Assembly (NCBI GenBank): GCA_003133225.1 | Contig: PKWL01000041.1 | Span: 186,151-250,150, forward strand | Origin: Janthinobacterium sp. | GTDB taxonomy: Bacteria > Pseudomonadota > Gammaproteobacteria > Burkholderiales > Burkholderiaceae_D | Reading direction: 5' to 3' | Length of the DNA: 64,000 bases | Shown here: positions 8,484 through 17,130 of the stretch, piece by piece | Layout: each line of letters starts with the position of its first letter | Position numbering within the stretch: the stretch's first letter is position 1 | Translations under genes and position numbers: made by a program | Notes under the pieces: model-generated | What the model was told of the DNA's origin: nothing | Databases searched by the model: none | The model's input: the letters and a program-made list of their open reading frames with translations, nothing else

Positions 8484-10481
8484 ATGACCGCACTTATCAC
8501 CGCCATACTCGTCCTGTTTCTGGGGGCTGGCGTTTGTTTGCTTCCCTTGCGTAACGCCACCCGTGCCGGTGTCGGCATTCTCTCTCAACTGATCGCTACG
8601 CTACTAGTTTGGGCCACGGTGTTGCCGATTCTGTTCGGCGGCCACGATATCGTTGGCGAATTGGCTTGGGCCTATCCCGTTGGAACCTTGCGCTTGCGCC
8701 TCGACGCTCTGGGCGCATTTTTTTTGGCCTGGTCGTTGCCGATGACGCTACTGGGCAGCATTTACGCTGTTGGCTACCTGCGCCCGTTCTTCCAAGGTAA
8801 ACGGAACCTAGGCGTGCACTACGCTTTGCTCAATCTGACCTCTTTGTCTTTCATCTTGGTGTATACGGGCGAGCACGCACTCGTTTTTTTGCTCGGGTGG
8901 GAAATCGCCGCGCTCGCAGCCTGGCTGCTCGTGATCTGGGATTACACCAACCGGAACGTGCGTTTTGCCGGGTTCAACTATCTGGTCTCCACTCACATCG
9001 GTTTGATTTTCCTCGTCGCCGCCTTCATGATCATGTATACACACTCGGGATCTTGGTTTTTGACGAGCTTTGGCGACTGGCTAAAGAGGGGGGCCAGTTC
9101 CGAGCGCAACGCCGTATTTCTCCTGTTGGTTGCAAGCTTTGGCTTGAAATCTGCCTTCTTCCCGTTTCATTCTTGGCTGCCGCGCGCCCATGCCGCGGCG
9201 CCGGCCCATGTCTCGGCTCTGATGTCGGGGGTGATCCACAAAGCAGGGCTGTATGCGCTGATTCGCTTCGTGCTGCTAATTGGCACGCCCGATGAGTGGA
9301 TGGGCTGGTTCCTGATCGTCTTTTCCGCGTGTTCGGCCTTGATCGGAGCCCTATATACGGTCGGCCAGCGCGATCTGAAGCGTCTGCTCGGCTATTCATC
9401 GACGGAAAATGTTGGTATTGCAGGGATCGGCTTTGGGGTAGGGTGCCTGGGCCTGAGCTGGGGTATTCCTTCCCTCGCTGCCCTCGGCTTTGCCGGCGGC
9501 CTGCTTCATGTGCTCAATCACGCATTTTTCAAGTGCCAGCTTTTTTACGCGGCCGGGGCGGTCTATCAAGTGGCCCATACCGTTGACATGGAACGTCTGG
9601 GTGGGCTTGCACGCTGGATGCCGTGGACCTCGGCCAGTTTCCTCATCGGCGGCGTCGCGATCTGCGCCTTGCCGCCTTTGAACGGGTTCGCCAGCGAGTT
9701 CGTGATCTATTCCGGCCTGTTTAGTGGCGCCTCGGCCGGGATCTGGGCCAAGCTGGCGCTGTGCGTGGCGGGCGCCGCGCTCGCGTTCGTGGGCGCGGTC
9801 TCGGCCTTGAGCATCACGCGTGCCTTCGGCGTCATTTTCCTCGGTGCGCCACGCGACCCCACGACCCCGCCCGCCACGGAAGTGAGTCGGTGGATGCTGG
9901 TGCCCATGGCCATCCACGCAGCCGGTGTGATCGTACTCGGGGTCGTGCCTGCCGTCGGCTTCATGCTGGTGCGGCGAGCCACTGAACTCGCGCTGGGACC
10001 ACTATCTGCATCCGCCGCGGCCGCCCTTGCTCCCATTAGCGATGCGCTAACACGCATCGGATTGATTTCGGGCACACTCGTCGCCGCGATTGCCCTCGTC
10101 TTGTGGCTGCGCTCAAAAGGGGCGTCCGCGCCAGCGCGCCAGTTGACTTGGATTTGCGGCTACGGCGCACCCACTTCGCGCATGCAGTACACGGGAGCGA
10201 GTTTTTCGATGGACTTCGGCGCCCACTTCCGCGGCATCATGGTTTTTCTGCGCCGCAAAAAATCCCCGGCCGGCTACTTTCCATCCGACAGTTACGTGAT
10301 CACCGCTTGCGTCGATGCCGTGGAGCGCCGCCTGTTCTCCGTCATCGACCGCGGCAACGCGTCGGCTGCCGACGTGTCCGCCAAGTTTCGGGAAGACGAT
10401 CCGCGCGTCGCTTTTGCGGCCGGCCTCGTTGCCGTCGTCGTGATCGTGGGGCTGGTGCTGTTGTGGGGAGGGCCGCGATGA
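8484..10481 (+). CDS. hyfB: HyfB-like antiporter-type membrane subunit
   Basis: This 665-residue polytopic protein belongs to the NuoL/NuoM/MrpA family and is closest in layout to HyfB/HycC. The conserved proton-antiporter core is visible: FFPFHSWLPRAHAAAPAHVSALMSG, the lysine-containing QRDLKRLLGYSSTENVG and LNHAFFKCQLFYAAGAV. Such subunits move protons or sodium ions in energy-converting hydrogenases and complex I. It is the first gene of the operon; a GAAAG stretch precedes the ATG. Its stop overlaps the next start by four bases (ATGA). The C-terminal extension includes soluble stretches typical of HyfB. Ion specificity cannot be read. Confidence 0.88.
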   Translation: MTALITAILVLFLGAGVCLLPLRNATRAGVGILSQLIATLLVWATVLPILFGGHDIVGELAWAYPVGTLRLRLDALGAFFLAWSLPMTLLGSIYAVGYLRPFFQGKRNLGVHYALLNLTSLSFILVYTGEHALVFLLGWEIAALAAWLLVIWDYTNRNVRFAGFNYLVSTHIGLIFLVAAFMIMYTHSGSWFLTSFGDWLKRGASSERNAVFLLLVASFGLKSAFFPFHSWLPRAHAAAPAHVSALMSGVIHKAGLYALIRFVLLIGTPDEWMGWFLIVFSACSALIGALYTVGQRDLKRLLGYSSTENVGIAGIGFGVGCLGLSWGIPSLAALGFAGGLLHVLNHAFFKCQLFYAAGAVYQVAHTVDMERLGGLARWMPWTSASFLIGGVAICALPPLNGFASEFVIYSGLFSGASAGIWAKLALCVAGAALAFVGAVSALSITRAFGVIFLGAPRDPTTPPATEVSRWMLVPMAIHAAGVIVLGVVPAVGFMLVRRATELALGPLSASAAAALAPISDALTRIGLISGTLVAAIALVLWLRSKGASAPARQLTWICGYGAPTSRMQYTGASFSMDFGAHFRGIMVFLRRKKSPAGYFPSDSYVITACVDAVERRLFSVIDRGNASAADVSAKFREDDPRVAFAAGLVAVVVIVGLVLLWGGPR

Positions 10482-11401
10482 TGGCCTTGCTCGCGGCCAC
10501 GCACGTGCTGATCGCGCTCTCGATGCCTATCTTGCTAGTTGGTATCGTGAACCGGACCAAGGCATTGTGGGCCGGCCGCAAGGGGCCGCGTCTGCTGCAG
10601 ATGGGCTCGGATCTGCGCCGCTTGCTGGGAAAGCGCCCGGTCTACAGTGCCGTCGCCACGCCCTTGTTTAAGGCTGGCGCCTACGTGGTGCTCATGGCAT
10701 CCATCCTGGCCGCCATGATCGCCCCCATCCTGGGCAGCGTCTCGCTCGTTCAGTTCGACTACGATTTCATTTTGTTCGCCTACACTCTCGGGCTGGCGCG
10801 CATTTTCCTCATGCTCTCTGCCATGGACGTCGGCAGTTCCTTCGAGTCCATGGGCGCGGCCCGCGAAGCCTCGTTCTCAGCGTTCATCGAACCGGCCTTG
10901 TTCCTGTTCGTCGGCGCAGCGAGCGTGGCCACCGGTCATACGAGTTTCGCCGGCCTGATCGGCCACCTGCACCAAGCCGCATCGTTTCGCTGGATGGCCG
11001 TTCCAGCCGTCGTCGCTCTGTTCATCCTGTTGCAAACTGAGGCGGCGCGCGTGCCGGTGGACGACCCGCTAACGCACTTGGAGTTGACGATGATCCACGA
11101 GGTCATGATTCTTGACCATAGCGGACCCGAGCTCGCGGCGATGGAGTACGCGGCGGCGCTCAAGATGAGCATGTACGCAGGCTTGATCGCCGCGCTGCTC
11201 AATCCGTTCGATCCAATTGCAGAGCCCGGGCTGTGCATTCTTCTGTCCTTGGCCCTCATGCTCATAGTCGCCGTGGCGGTGGGCTGTGTCGAGTCCTTGA
11301 CGGCGCGCCTGCCCATGCGCTGGGTGCCCGGCTATCTGTTGCTGGCGTCGCTTGCAGCGGCCTTATGTATGGCTGCCGTGGGATGGGGAGCGCTAACCTG
11401 A
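10478..11401 (+). CDS. hyfC: HyfC-like (NuoH-type) membrane subunit
   Basis: The ORF track runs in from the upstream gene; the real start is ATG 10478, overlapping the hyfB-like stop. The 307-residue protein has several membrane segments and the family loop VPVDDPLTHLELTMIHE (about residues 191-207), equivalent to the acidic cytoplasmic loop of HycD/HyfC and NuoH that couples the quinone/catalytic site to ion channels. An additional conserved feature is GRKGPRLLQ near the N terminus. It is the connection between membrane arm and peripheral arm. It overlaps the next gene by one base (TGATG). Confidence 0.88.
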   Translation: MMALLAATHVLIALSMPILLVGIVNRTKALWAGRKGPRLLQMGSDLRRLLGKRPVYSAVATPLFKAGAYVVLMASILAAMIAPILGSVSLVQFDYDFILFAYTLGLARIFLMLSAMDVGSSFESMGAAREASFSAFIEPALFLFVGAASVATGHTSFAGLIGHLHQAASFRWMAVPAVVALFILLQTEAARVPVDDPLTHLELTMIHEVMILDHSGPELAAMEYAAALKMSMYAGLIAALLNPFDPIAEPGLCILLSLALMLIVAVAVGCVESLTARLPMRWVPGYLLLASLAAALCMAAVGWGALT

Positions 11402-12006
11402 TGACGTTGCCATTGATCGGTTTTCTTCTCGCCGCCGTCATCCCTGTTTTCTTCGGGAAGATTCGCTCCGCGCCGGTGTGGCTGTGCCTGCAGGCGATAA
11501 TGCTCGGATGGAACGGATTCGCTCACCATGCCGACTTCTCGAGCCATGCGATCCTGGCGCTAGTCGAGGTCACCGTCGTGCGCGTTTGCCTGGCCCCGCT
11601 TCTGCTGCGCAGCACGATTCGCCGCCGCGCCGAGGTGAACTTGGACTTGATGCCGTCCAACCTCTTTGCCTGGATCGTGGCGACGGCGCTCATCGCATTG
11701 TCTTTCCAGTTCGGCGAGGCGGCATCGAGCCCGGACGCTTTCACGCTCGGCGTCGTCGGGGCAACGGTGATGATCGCCTTGCTCATCTTGTCGACGAACG
11801 ATTCGCCGCCGGCGCAACTGGTCGCGCTGCTCTTCATGGAAAATGCGCTGGCCTTGTTCGAGTCGCTGTTGCCCGAACCGTGGCCGCTGCCGGTTCATGC
11901 CGCCTTGGGCGCCGTCTACATTCTCACCGTTGGCGTCGGTAACTGGCTCCTCGCAACGCGTTCGGTGGCGGTGCCGGTCTTGGAAAAGAAAAAGGATGCC
12001 CCATGA
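11401..12006 (+). CDS. hyfE: HyfE-like membrane subunit
   Basis: The start is ATG 11401, coupled to the previous stop; this gives 201 residues, close to HyfE (about 216). The protein has multiple membrane segments, with NLDLMPSNLFAWIVATALIA in the middle and a Lys-rich tail. HyfE proteins carry a NuoK-like region with acidic residues in the membrane, needed for ion transfer. The identification relies on length, topology and its position between HyfC- and HyfF-like genes. The stop overlaps the next start by four bases (ATGA). Confidence 0.78.
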   Translation: MTLPLIGFLLAAVIPVFFGKIRSAPVWLCLQAIMLGWNGFAHHADFSSHAILALVEVTVVRVCLAPLLLRSTIRRRAEVNLDLMPSNLFAWIVATALIALSFQFGEAASSPDAFTLGVVGATVMIALLILSTNDSPPAQLVALLFMENALALFESLLPEPWPLPVHAALGAVYILTVGVGNWLLATRSVAVPVLEKKKDAP

Positions 12007-13445
12007 ATCGTGCCGATGCGATCGTGATGGCCGAGTTTGCCGCCGACGAGGCCGACTTGGTGCGCCACCGCTGGGTGGGCTCGGCGCTGGTTGCCGTAGC
12101 TTTGCTCACTTGGCTTACGTGCGTGACGATCTTTGTGCGCACCCCCCTTGCCGAACTGCCTCAGTATTTTGTGGAGCGCTACTTCGTACTTGACCCGACC
12201 TCCTTGTTGTTCGTGTTGCTCATTAATACCGTATTCCTCGGCATTAGCGTCTACATGTACTCGCGCGTGCGCACCTCGCGCGCGCTGGCGCAAAACATGC
12301 TCCCAAGGGCGGCCCTCTCGCTCGTGTTCATGGTGGCCATGAACCTGGGCGTGATGTCCAACCACCTGCTCGTGCTGTGGGCCCTGATCGAGGTCACGAC
12401 GCTGTGCGCGGTGCCCCTGGTGGCCCAAGGCAGTTCGAGTAACCCGCGCCGCGTCGCTTGGCACTACATGCTCTATTCGAGCATGTCGCTGGCGCTGACC
12501 TTCCTCGGCTTCATGTGCTTGACCCAGTCCGCCCACCTGCACGGTTTGGAGATCAACTTCGCCTTCGATCAATTGGCGTTGGCCCTGCAGCCGGCCGGCG
12601 ATGGATGGCAACGCCTTGGGCTCGCGCTCATGTTGTTCGGGCTCGGCAGCAAGCTGGGCCTCGCGCCTCTGTACGGTTGGTTGCCCGAGACCTACGAAGG
12701 CGCACCAACGAGCGCGAGCGCGCTGTTGGCGGCGGTCCAATTTAACGTCAGCGTCTTGGCCGTGTTCCGCATTCTTCAGGTGTTCCGCGGCAGCCACAGC
12801 AATTTCGTCATGTATGAATTGCTCATTATGGGATGCCTGTCGCTGACGGTGGCAGCCATTCAGGTCATGGCCTCCCACAACTATAAGCGGCTGATCGCCT
12901 ATGCCTGTGTTAGCTCGGCAGGGGTCATCGCCATCGGACTCTCGGTGGGCAAGGCGGCGGCCTATGGCGTCGTTCTGTATGTCGTTAGCAGTGCGTTTAT
13001 CAAGGCGTTGTTGTTTCTTACTGCCGGACGCTTGCGGGCGGTCTACGGAACCAACGATATTGGCGCTTTGAGCGGAGTGATCAAGGTGCTGCCGTTTTCA
13101 GGATTGTTGTTCACGGTGGGCATCTTTGCCCTGCTGGGGTTCCCCCCTTTCGGCAGTTTCCTGGCGGAGATGCTGATCTTGTCGGGCATCGTGCAATCGG
13201 GCAATCTGATCGTCTTCACGCTGATGTGCACGATGTTGACCGTCATTTTCGTCGCCGCCGGCCGTGCCATCTTTCCCATGCTGTGGGGGCCATCAAACAG
13301 GACCGGTTCGCCGATCAATGAACCGTTTGTGACCGCTTTGCCGAAGCTTGGATTCGTCGCCGCGCTGGTGCTGCTCGGCGTATACACGCCGCAACCCGTT
13401 AGCCAGTTGCTGTTGCTCGTGGCCAACTCTATTGGTGGAAAATGA
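12003..13445 (+). CDS. hyfF: HyfF-like antiporter-type membrane subunit
   Basis: This 480-residue polytopic protein is a second NuoM/NuoN-type antiporter subunit. It shows LGLAPLYGWLPETYEGAPTS, HNYKRLIAYACVSSAGVIAIG and a FIKALLFLTAGRL segment, the three signatures of the fold. In HyfF the corresponding genes lie directly before hyfG, as here. Note that the usual acidic or histidine residue in the first signature differs from HyfB, so the two subunits are not recent duplicates. E. coli hyf also has HyfD, which is missing here, leaving a membrane arm with two antiporter-type subunits. The stop overlaps the next start (ATGA). Confidence 0.85.
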   Translation: MNRADAIVMAEFAADEADLVRHRWVGSALVAVALLTWLTCVTIFVRTPLAELPQYFVERYFVLDPTSLLFVLLINTVFLGISVYMYSRVRTSRALAQNMLPRAALSLVFMVAMNLGVMSNHLLVLWALIEVTTLCAVPLVAQGSSSNPRRVAWHYMLYSSMSLALTFLGFMCLTQSAHLHGLEINFAFDQLALALQPAGDGWQRLGLALMLFGLGSKLGLAPLYGWLPETYEGAPTSASALLAAVQFNVSVLAVFRILQVFRGSHSNFVMYELLIMGCLSLTVAAIQVMASHNYKRLIAYACVSSAGVIAIGLSVGKAAAYGVVLYVVSSAFIKALLFLTAGRLRAVYGTNDIGALSGVIKVLPFSGLLFTVGIFALLGFPPFGSFLAEMLILSGIVQSGNLIVFTLMCTMLTVIFVAAGRAIFPMLWGPSNRTGSPINEPFVTALPKLGFVAALVLLGVYTPQPVSQLLLLVANSIGGK

Positions 13446-14932
13446 TGCAAGCTAAGGAGCCGCTAGTCCTCCTGTCTGCCCCCGCGATTGCGCGCACGGG
13501 TTTGCCAGAATTGATCGGCCTGTGCGCTGATCGGCTCGATTCGGGCGCGCGCATGCTCACGCTGTTCGGCCGCGCCAGCGAGGGCGAAGAGGTCCTGGTG
13601 AGCGCGGTACTGGAAGAGGCGGGGGGGCGCCTGATAGTGATGCAAGCCGATGCCAAGCGCGGCGATCGCTTCGATTCGCTAACGCCCCTGCATCCGGCGC
13701 TGCACATGGTCGAGCGTGAGCTGTGGGAACAAACGACGCTCACCCCGGACGGACACCCTTGGCTAAAGCCGGTTCGCCATGAGGGCGCGCGCCAGCAGTG
13801 CATGAGCGACTACCCATTTTTCAAAGTGCGGGGAGCCGAAGTCCACGAGGTGGGGGTAGGGCCCATTCATGCCAGTGTGATAGAGCCCGGGCATTTTCGT
13901 TTCATGTGCCTAGGCGAGCAGGTTCACCACCTTGAGATACAGTTAGGCTATCAGCACCGGGGGGTCGAGCAGCTGTTATTGCGCCGCAACCCTCTCTTAC
14001 TGGCATCTAGCGTGGAAGCCATCGCGGGCGACTCCAGCGTTGCCTACGCATGGGCTTACTGCGCGGCGATGGAGGCATTGTCGGCGACCCAAGTGCGGCT
14101 CGAGGATGATCTTGTCCGCGGCGTCGCCTTGGAGCTCGAACGGGTGGCGATGCACCTCGGGACGCTAAACGGGATGGCCACTGACATCGCTTTTTTGCAA
14201 GGGGGCGCCACCTACGGGCGCCTGCGAACGGCCATCATCAACGCCTCCATGCGCTGTTGTGGCAGCCGCTTCGGGCGCGGCTGGCTGCGACCGGGCGGCG
14301 TGCGCTTTGGCTTGAGCGCGGAGCGGTGCCAGGACCTGCTCGACACCTTGGGCTCGTTTGCGCGGGATTTCCAACAGGTCAACGAACTGATGCTCTGCGC
14401 GCGTAGCGTGCAGGCCCGGCTTAAGGGCGTGGGCGTCGTGACTGCAGCGGTGGCGCGCGAGATCGGGATGGTGGGCCTTGCCGCGCGCGCCAGCGGCGTG
14501 GCGCTTGACACGCGCCTTAGCATGCCCGGCCGCGTGCATGGCGCTTTTCCGCTCGCGCTAGTCACGGAGGACGGTGGGGACTGCTGGGCGCGCCTACGGA
14601 TGCGCATCCGAGAGACCGATGAGTCGGTTCGTTGGCTGCTGCAAGTGATCGCCCATGCGGCGCTCGAGCGCAGCGACTTCGCGCCCGCCGAGCCCGCGTG
14701 CAAAGAGCTGCGCCCGAATATGCTGTGTGTCTCCGTGCGCGAAGGGGCAAGGGGAGAGATAGTCCAAGTGATCGAGACTGGCAGCGACGGGCGCCTGCGG
14801 CACTATAAGGTTCAGGATCCGTCCCTTCAAAACTGGTTTGGCGTGGCTCTTTCTGTGAGAGACAACGAGATCTCGGACTTCCCTATTTGCAACAAGAGCT
14901 TTGATCTTTCCTACTGTGGAAACGATCTCTAG
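13442..14932 (+). CDS. hyfG: HyfG/HycE-like large subunit lacking Ni-Fe ligands
   Basis: The 496-residue protein joins an N-terminal NuoC-like domain (HMVERELWEQ, DGHPWLKPVR, residues about 85-112) to a NuoD/hydrogenase-large-subunit domain (LGYQHRGVEQLL, about 168-179). In HycE the first cysteine pair sits in CGICG just after this point; here the aligned stretch reads VEAIAGDSSVAY (about 191-202), without cysteine. The second pair (DPCYSC in HycE) aligns with DLSYCGND at the very C terminus, where both ligand positions are Ser and Gly. So all four Ni-Fe ligands are gone, and no [NiFe] centre is expected. The protein ends near the point where HycI would cleave a precursor. It resembles Ehr complexes rather than hydrogenases. 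ATG 13445 is an alternative start. Confidence 0.88.
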   Translation: MMQAKEPLVLLSAPAIARTGLPELIGLCADRLDSGARMLTLFGRASEGEEVLVSAVLEEAGGRLIVMQADAKRGDRFDSLTPLHPALHMVERELWEQTTLTPDGHPWLKPVRHEGARQQCMSDYPFFKVRGAEVHEVGVGPIHASVIEPGHFRFMCLGEQVHHLEIQLGYQHRGVEQLLLRRNPLLLASSVEAIAGDSSVAYAWAYCAAMEALSATQVRLEDDLVRGVALELERVAMHLGTLNGMATDIAFLQGGATYGRLRTAIINASMRCCGSRFGRGWLRPGGVRFGLSAERCQDLLDTLGSFARDFQQVNELMLCARSVQARLKGVGVVTAAVAREIGMVGLAARASGVALDTRLSMPGRVHGAFPLALVTEDGGDCWARLRMRIRETDESVRWLLQVIAHAALERSDFAPAEPACKELRPNMLCVSVREGARGEIVQVIETGSDGRLRHYKVQDPSLQNWFGVALSVRDNEISDFPICNKSFDLSYCGNDL

Positions 14933-14940
14933 GACAAACG

Positions 14941-15690
14941 ATGTTTAGATCGATCGCGGTCAGGGTATCCCAAGGAACCCAGTATATCTTGGATCCCCGC
15001 AAGGCAAGCCCGCTGGGCTTTCGTGGCCGCCCGCTAATTGGCAGCGCCATGTGCGCAGCCGAGTGCGGCGCCTGCGTGGCGTCCTGTCCCACCGATGCCG
15101 TCTCTCTAGCTCCCCTCGAGATTGATTTGGGACGCTGCGTGCTGTGTGGCGATTGCGCGCCCGTGTGTCCGTCCGCGAAACTCTCGTTTTCGAATGATTT
15201 CAAGATGGCCGCCACCGATCGTTCCGCTCTGGTCGTGAGTGCTTTGCGAGCGTCACTCGATCCGGTGGCGGTCTCTGCGGCAATGCGAAAAAGGTTCGGC
15301 CATTCGCTCAAGCTGCGCGTGGTTTCTGCCGGCGGATGCAACGGCTGCGAGCTGGAGATCAACGCGCTGTCGAACGTCAATTTCGATATCGGACGCTACG
15401 GCATCGACATCGTGGCCTCGCCGCGGCACGCCGACGGCCTCGTTCTGTCGGGGCCGCTTACGCGCAATATGGCCGATGCTTTGCAGCTGTGCTGGGACGC
15501 GATTCCGGAGCCGAAGTTCGTGATCGCGGTGGGAGCGTGCGCCATCTCCGGCAGCCCGTTTGAAGGCTCGTCTGCGCTTGATCGTCGTTTTTTGGAGCGC
15601 TTCGCGCCGTCCCTGTATATTCCCGGGTGTCCTCCGCACCCTCTCACATTCCTATGCGGCGTCCTCGATTTCCTGGGAATCCCAAGCTAA
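14941..15690 (+). CDS. Fused ferredoxin and NuoB/HyfI-like subunit
   Basis: This 249-residue protein combines two subunits that are separate in E. coli (HyfH and HyfI) and in complex I (NuoI and NuoB). The N-terminal part (about 35-80) has two [4Fe-4S] motifs: C38, C42, C45, C49-P, with an unusual three-residue first gap, and C66, C69, C72, C76-P. The C-terminal part has the small-subunit cluster ligands C133 and C136 (GGCNGCELE), C200 (VGACAISG) and C230 (PGCPPHP), equivalent to cluster N2. All ligands are present, so the protein can form a wire of three clusters leading to the large subunit. It is the last operon gene, eight bases after hyfG. Its electron donor is unknown. Confidence 0.88.
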   Translation: MFRSIAVRVSQGTQYILDPRKASPLGFRGRPLIGSAMCAAECGACVASCPTDAVSLAPLEIDLGRCVLCGDCAPVCPSAKLSFSNDFKMAATDRSALVVSALRASLDPVAVSAAMRKRFGHSLKLRVVSAGGCNGCELEINALSNVNFDIGRYGIDIVASPRHADGLVLSGPLTRNMADALQLCWDAIPEPKFVIAVGACAISGSPFEGSSALDRRFLERFAPSLYIPGCPPHPLTFLCGVLDFLGIPS

Positions 15691-15847
15691 GGTGACATCT
15701 GGCAAACTGAGGTGAACCAACCACGGGCAATGGCGCGGGAAATGCTTGGCTGCGCCTATCGGCGAACAGAGCCCCTTGCACGCGCCTTTGTGCGGGAAAA
15801 TTTCGCGCGAATGGATGACCCCGCTTTTTTGTGGGTAAAATGGGGGC

Positions 15848-16837
15848 ATGCAAAGACAGCGTAAAGACGGAAATCCCCTACGACTGCCCGCACGCTGCCA
15901 CTACAAACATGGCGCGTTTTGGTATGTCCATTCTGTTGGGCGGTGGGAAAGCCTGGGGAGCGACATCGCCAAGGCGTGTGAAAAGGCCGGACATTACAAC
16001 AAACACGTGCAAGCCAATGGCACTGTCGCATGGTGTATCGACGCGTATTTGTTGCATTTGGAGCAGCTCGTCAAGCTGGGAAAAAAAGCCGCCCGCACGC
16101 TGTCGGATTACCAAAAATACGCGCTGTCTTTGAAAGACTATTTTGGCAAGATGCGGCTAGATGAGGTCCAAGCGCACCATGTTAAAACCTATCTGGACAT
16201 CAACGACAAACTGGGGCGCGGCGTGAGCGCGAACCGCGAAAAAGCCCTGCTGTCTGGCGCATTTTCTTGGATCATCGGATCGCAGCAAGGCGTGATCGTG
16301 TTGAACCCGTGCGCGAAGGCCGGCCGCAACAAAGAAATGGCGCGCGCACGCTACGTGTCGGACGAAGAATATCATGCTGTTCAGTCGCTTGCGACGCCGA
16401 ACGTCCAGCTAGCCATGGAGCTGATGTATAGAACCCTACAGAGTCCCTCTGACGTGCTGCGCTACCGGCGCGATGCGATCCGGATGTGCGATGGCAAACG
16501 GATTTTCCGTTTCCGTCAGGACAAGACGAAAAGAACGCTAGACATCGAAATCGACGCTCATTTCCAAGTCATGATCGAGCATGGCGCCGGCGCCGGCGAT
16601 TACCTGCTGGTGTCACGCCTTAGCAAGCCGTACACGCCCAATGGGATGGCATCGATGCTGCATCGCTACCAAAAAATAGCTGGCATTGCATCATTTGGCT
16701 TGCAAGACTTGAAAGCCAAAGGCGCGACGGACATGTATCAATCCGGCGTGGCGCTGGACATTATTTGTGAGCTGTTGGGGCATAAATCCGTGTCGACGAC
16801 GGAAGTCTACGTCAAGCAGCACTTGACGTCGTCTTAG
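15848..16837 (+). CDS. Tyrosine recombinase, probably inactive
   Basis: The 329-residue protein has the N-terminal core-binding domain and C-terminal catalytic domain of phage-type integrases. The end of the fold is clear: AKGATDMYQSG, LGHKS and TTEVYVK with the tyrosine nucleophile. However, the position of the first catalytic arginine (TG-x-R in relatives) reads TLQSPSD, and the second box, LRDLRAK in relatives, reads LQDLKAK. Both arginines thus appear replaced by Ser and Lys. It lies 293 bp before a tRNA-Asn gene and 157 bp after the hyf-like operon, consistent with an old integration event. A G-rich stretch precedes the ATG. Recombinase activity is doubtful. Confidence 0.82.
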   Translation: MQRQRKDGNPLRLPARCHYKHGAFWYVHSVGRWESLGSDIAKACEKAGHYNKHVQANGTVAWCIDAYLLHLEQLVKLGKKAARTLSDYQKYALSLKDYFGKMRLDEVQAHHVKTYLDINDKLGRGVSANREKALLSGAFSWIIGSQQGVIVLNPCAKAGRNKEMARARYVSDEEYHAVQSLATPNVQLAMELMYRTLQSPSDVLRYRRDAIRMCDGKRIFRFRQDKTKRTLDIEIDAHFQVMIEHGAGAGDYLLVSRLSKPYTPNGMASMLHRYQKIAGIASFGLQDLKAKGATDMYQSGVALDIICELLGHKSVSTTEVYVKQHLTSS

Positions 16838-17029
16838 ACGAAAAACGCCCTGTGCGAGTCGGCTTAGGTCCGCTCCCGCTGCTGCATCACGAGCCAAGCT
16901 GTAATGGCATGATGTCAAGTATCGCAAGTGTTGCATGCTTCGCCGGCGGTGACGGTTGGGGCAGCCATTGGGAATGAGTGAAAATCATTGTCACGGCAAT
17001 TTAGCGGCCCTGGGCTCCTAAGAAAAACA

Positions 17030-17057
17030 TTTGTGCCCCGGAAAATTCTGATATACT
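17030..17057 (+). promoter_or_regulatory. Candidate tRNA-Asn promoter
   Basis: TATACT (17052-17057) with TTTGTG (17030-17035) 16 bp upstream lies 73 bp before the tRNA. The minus-10 box is good and the minus-35 box is poor. Confidence 0.4.
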
Positions 17058-17130
17058 TCGTTTCGTTGGAGGAAGCAGTTAGACAGTCAAGCGCAAGCCG
17101 ACATCTTAACCCATTGATTCTAAAAACTTT

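Noticed and set aside
13442-14932. Calling the HyfG-like protein an active [NiFe] hydrogenase
   Set aside because: All four ligand cysteines are missing in the aligned positions.
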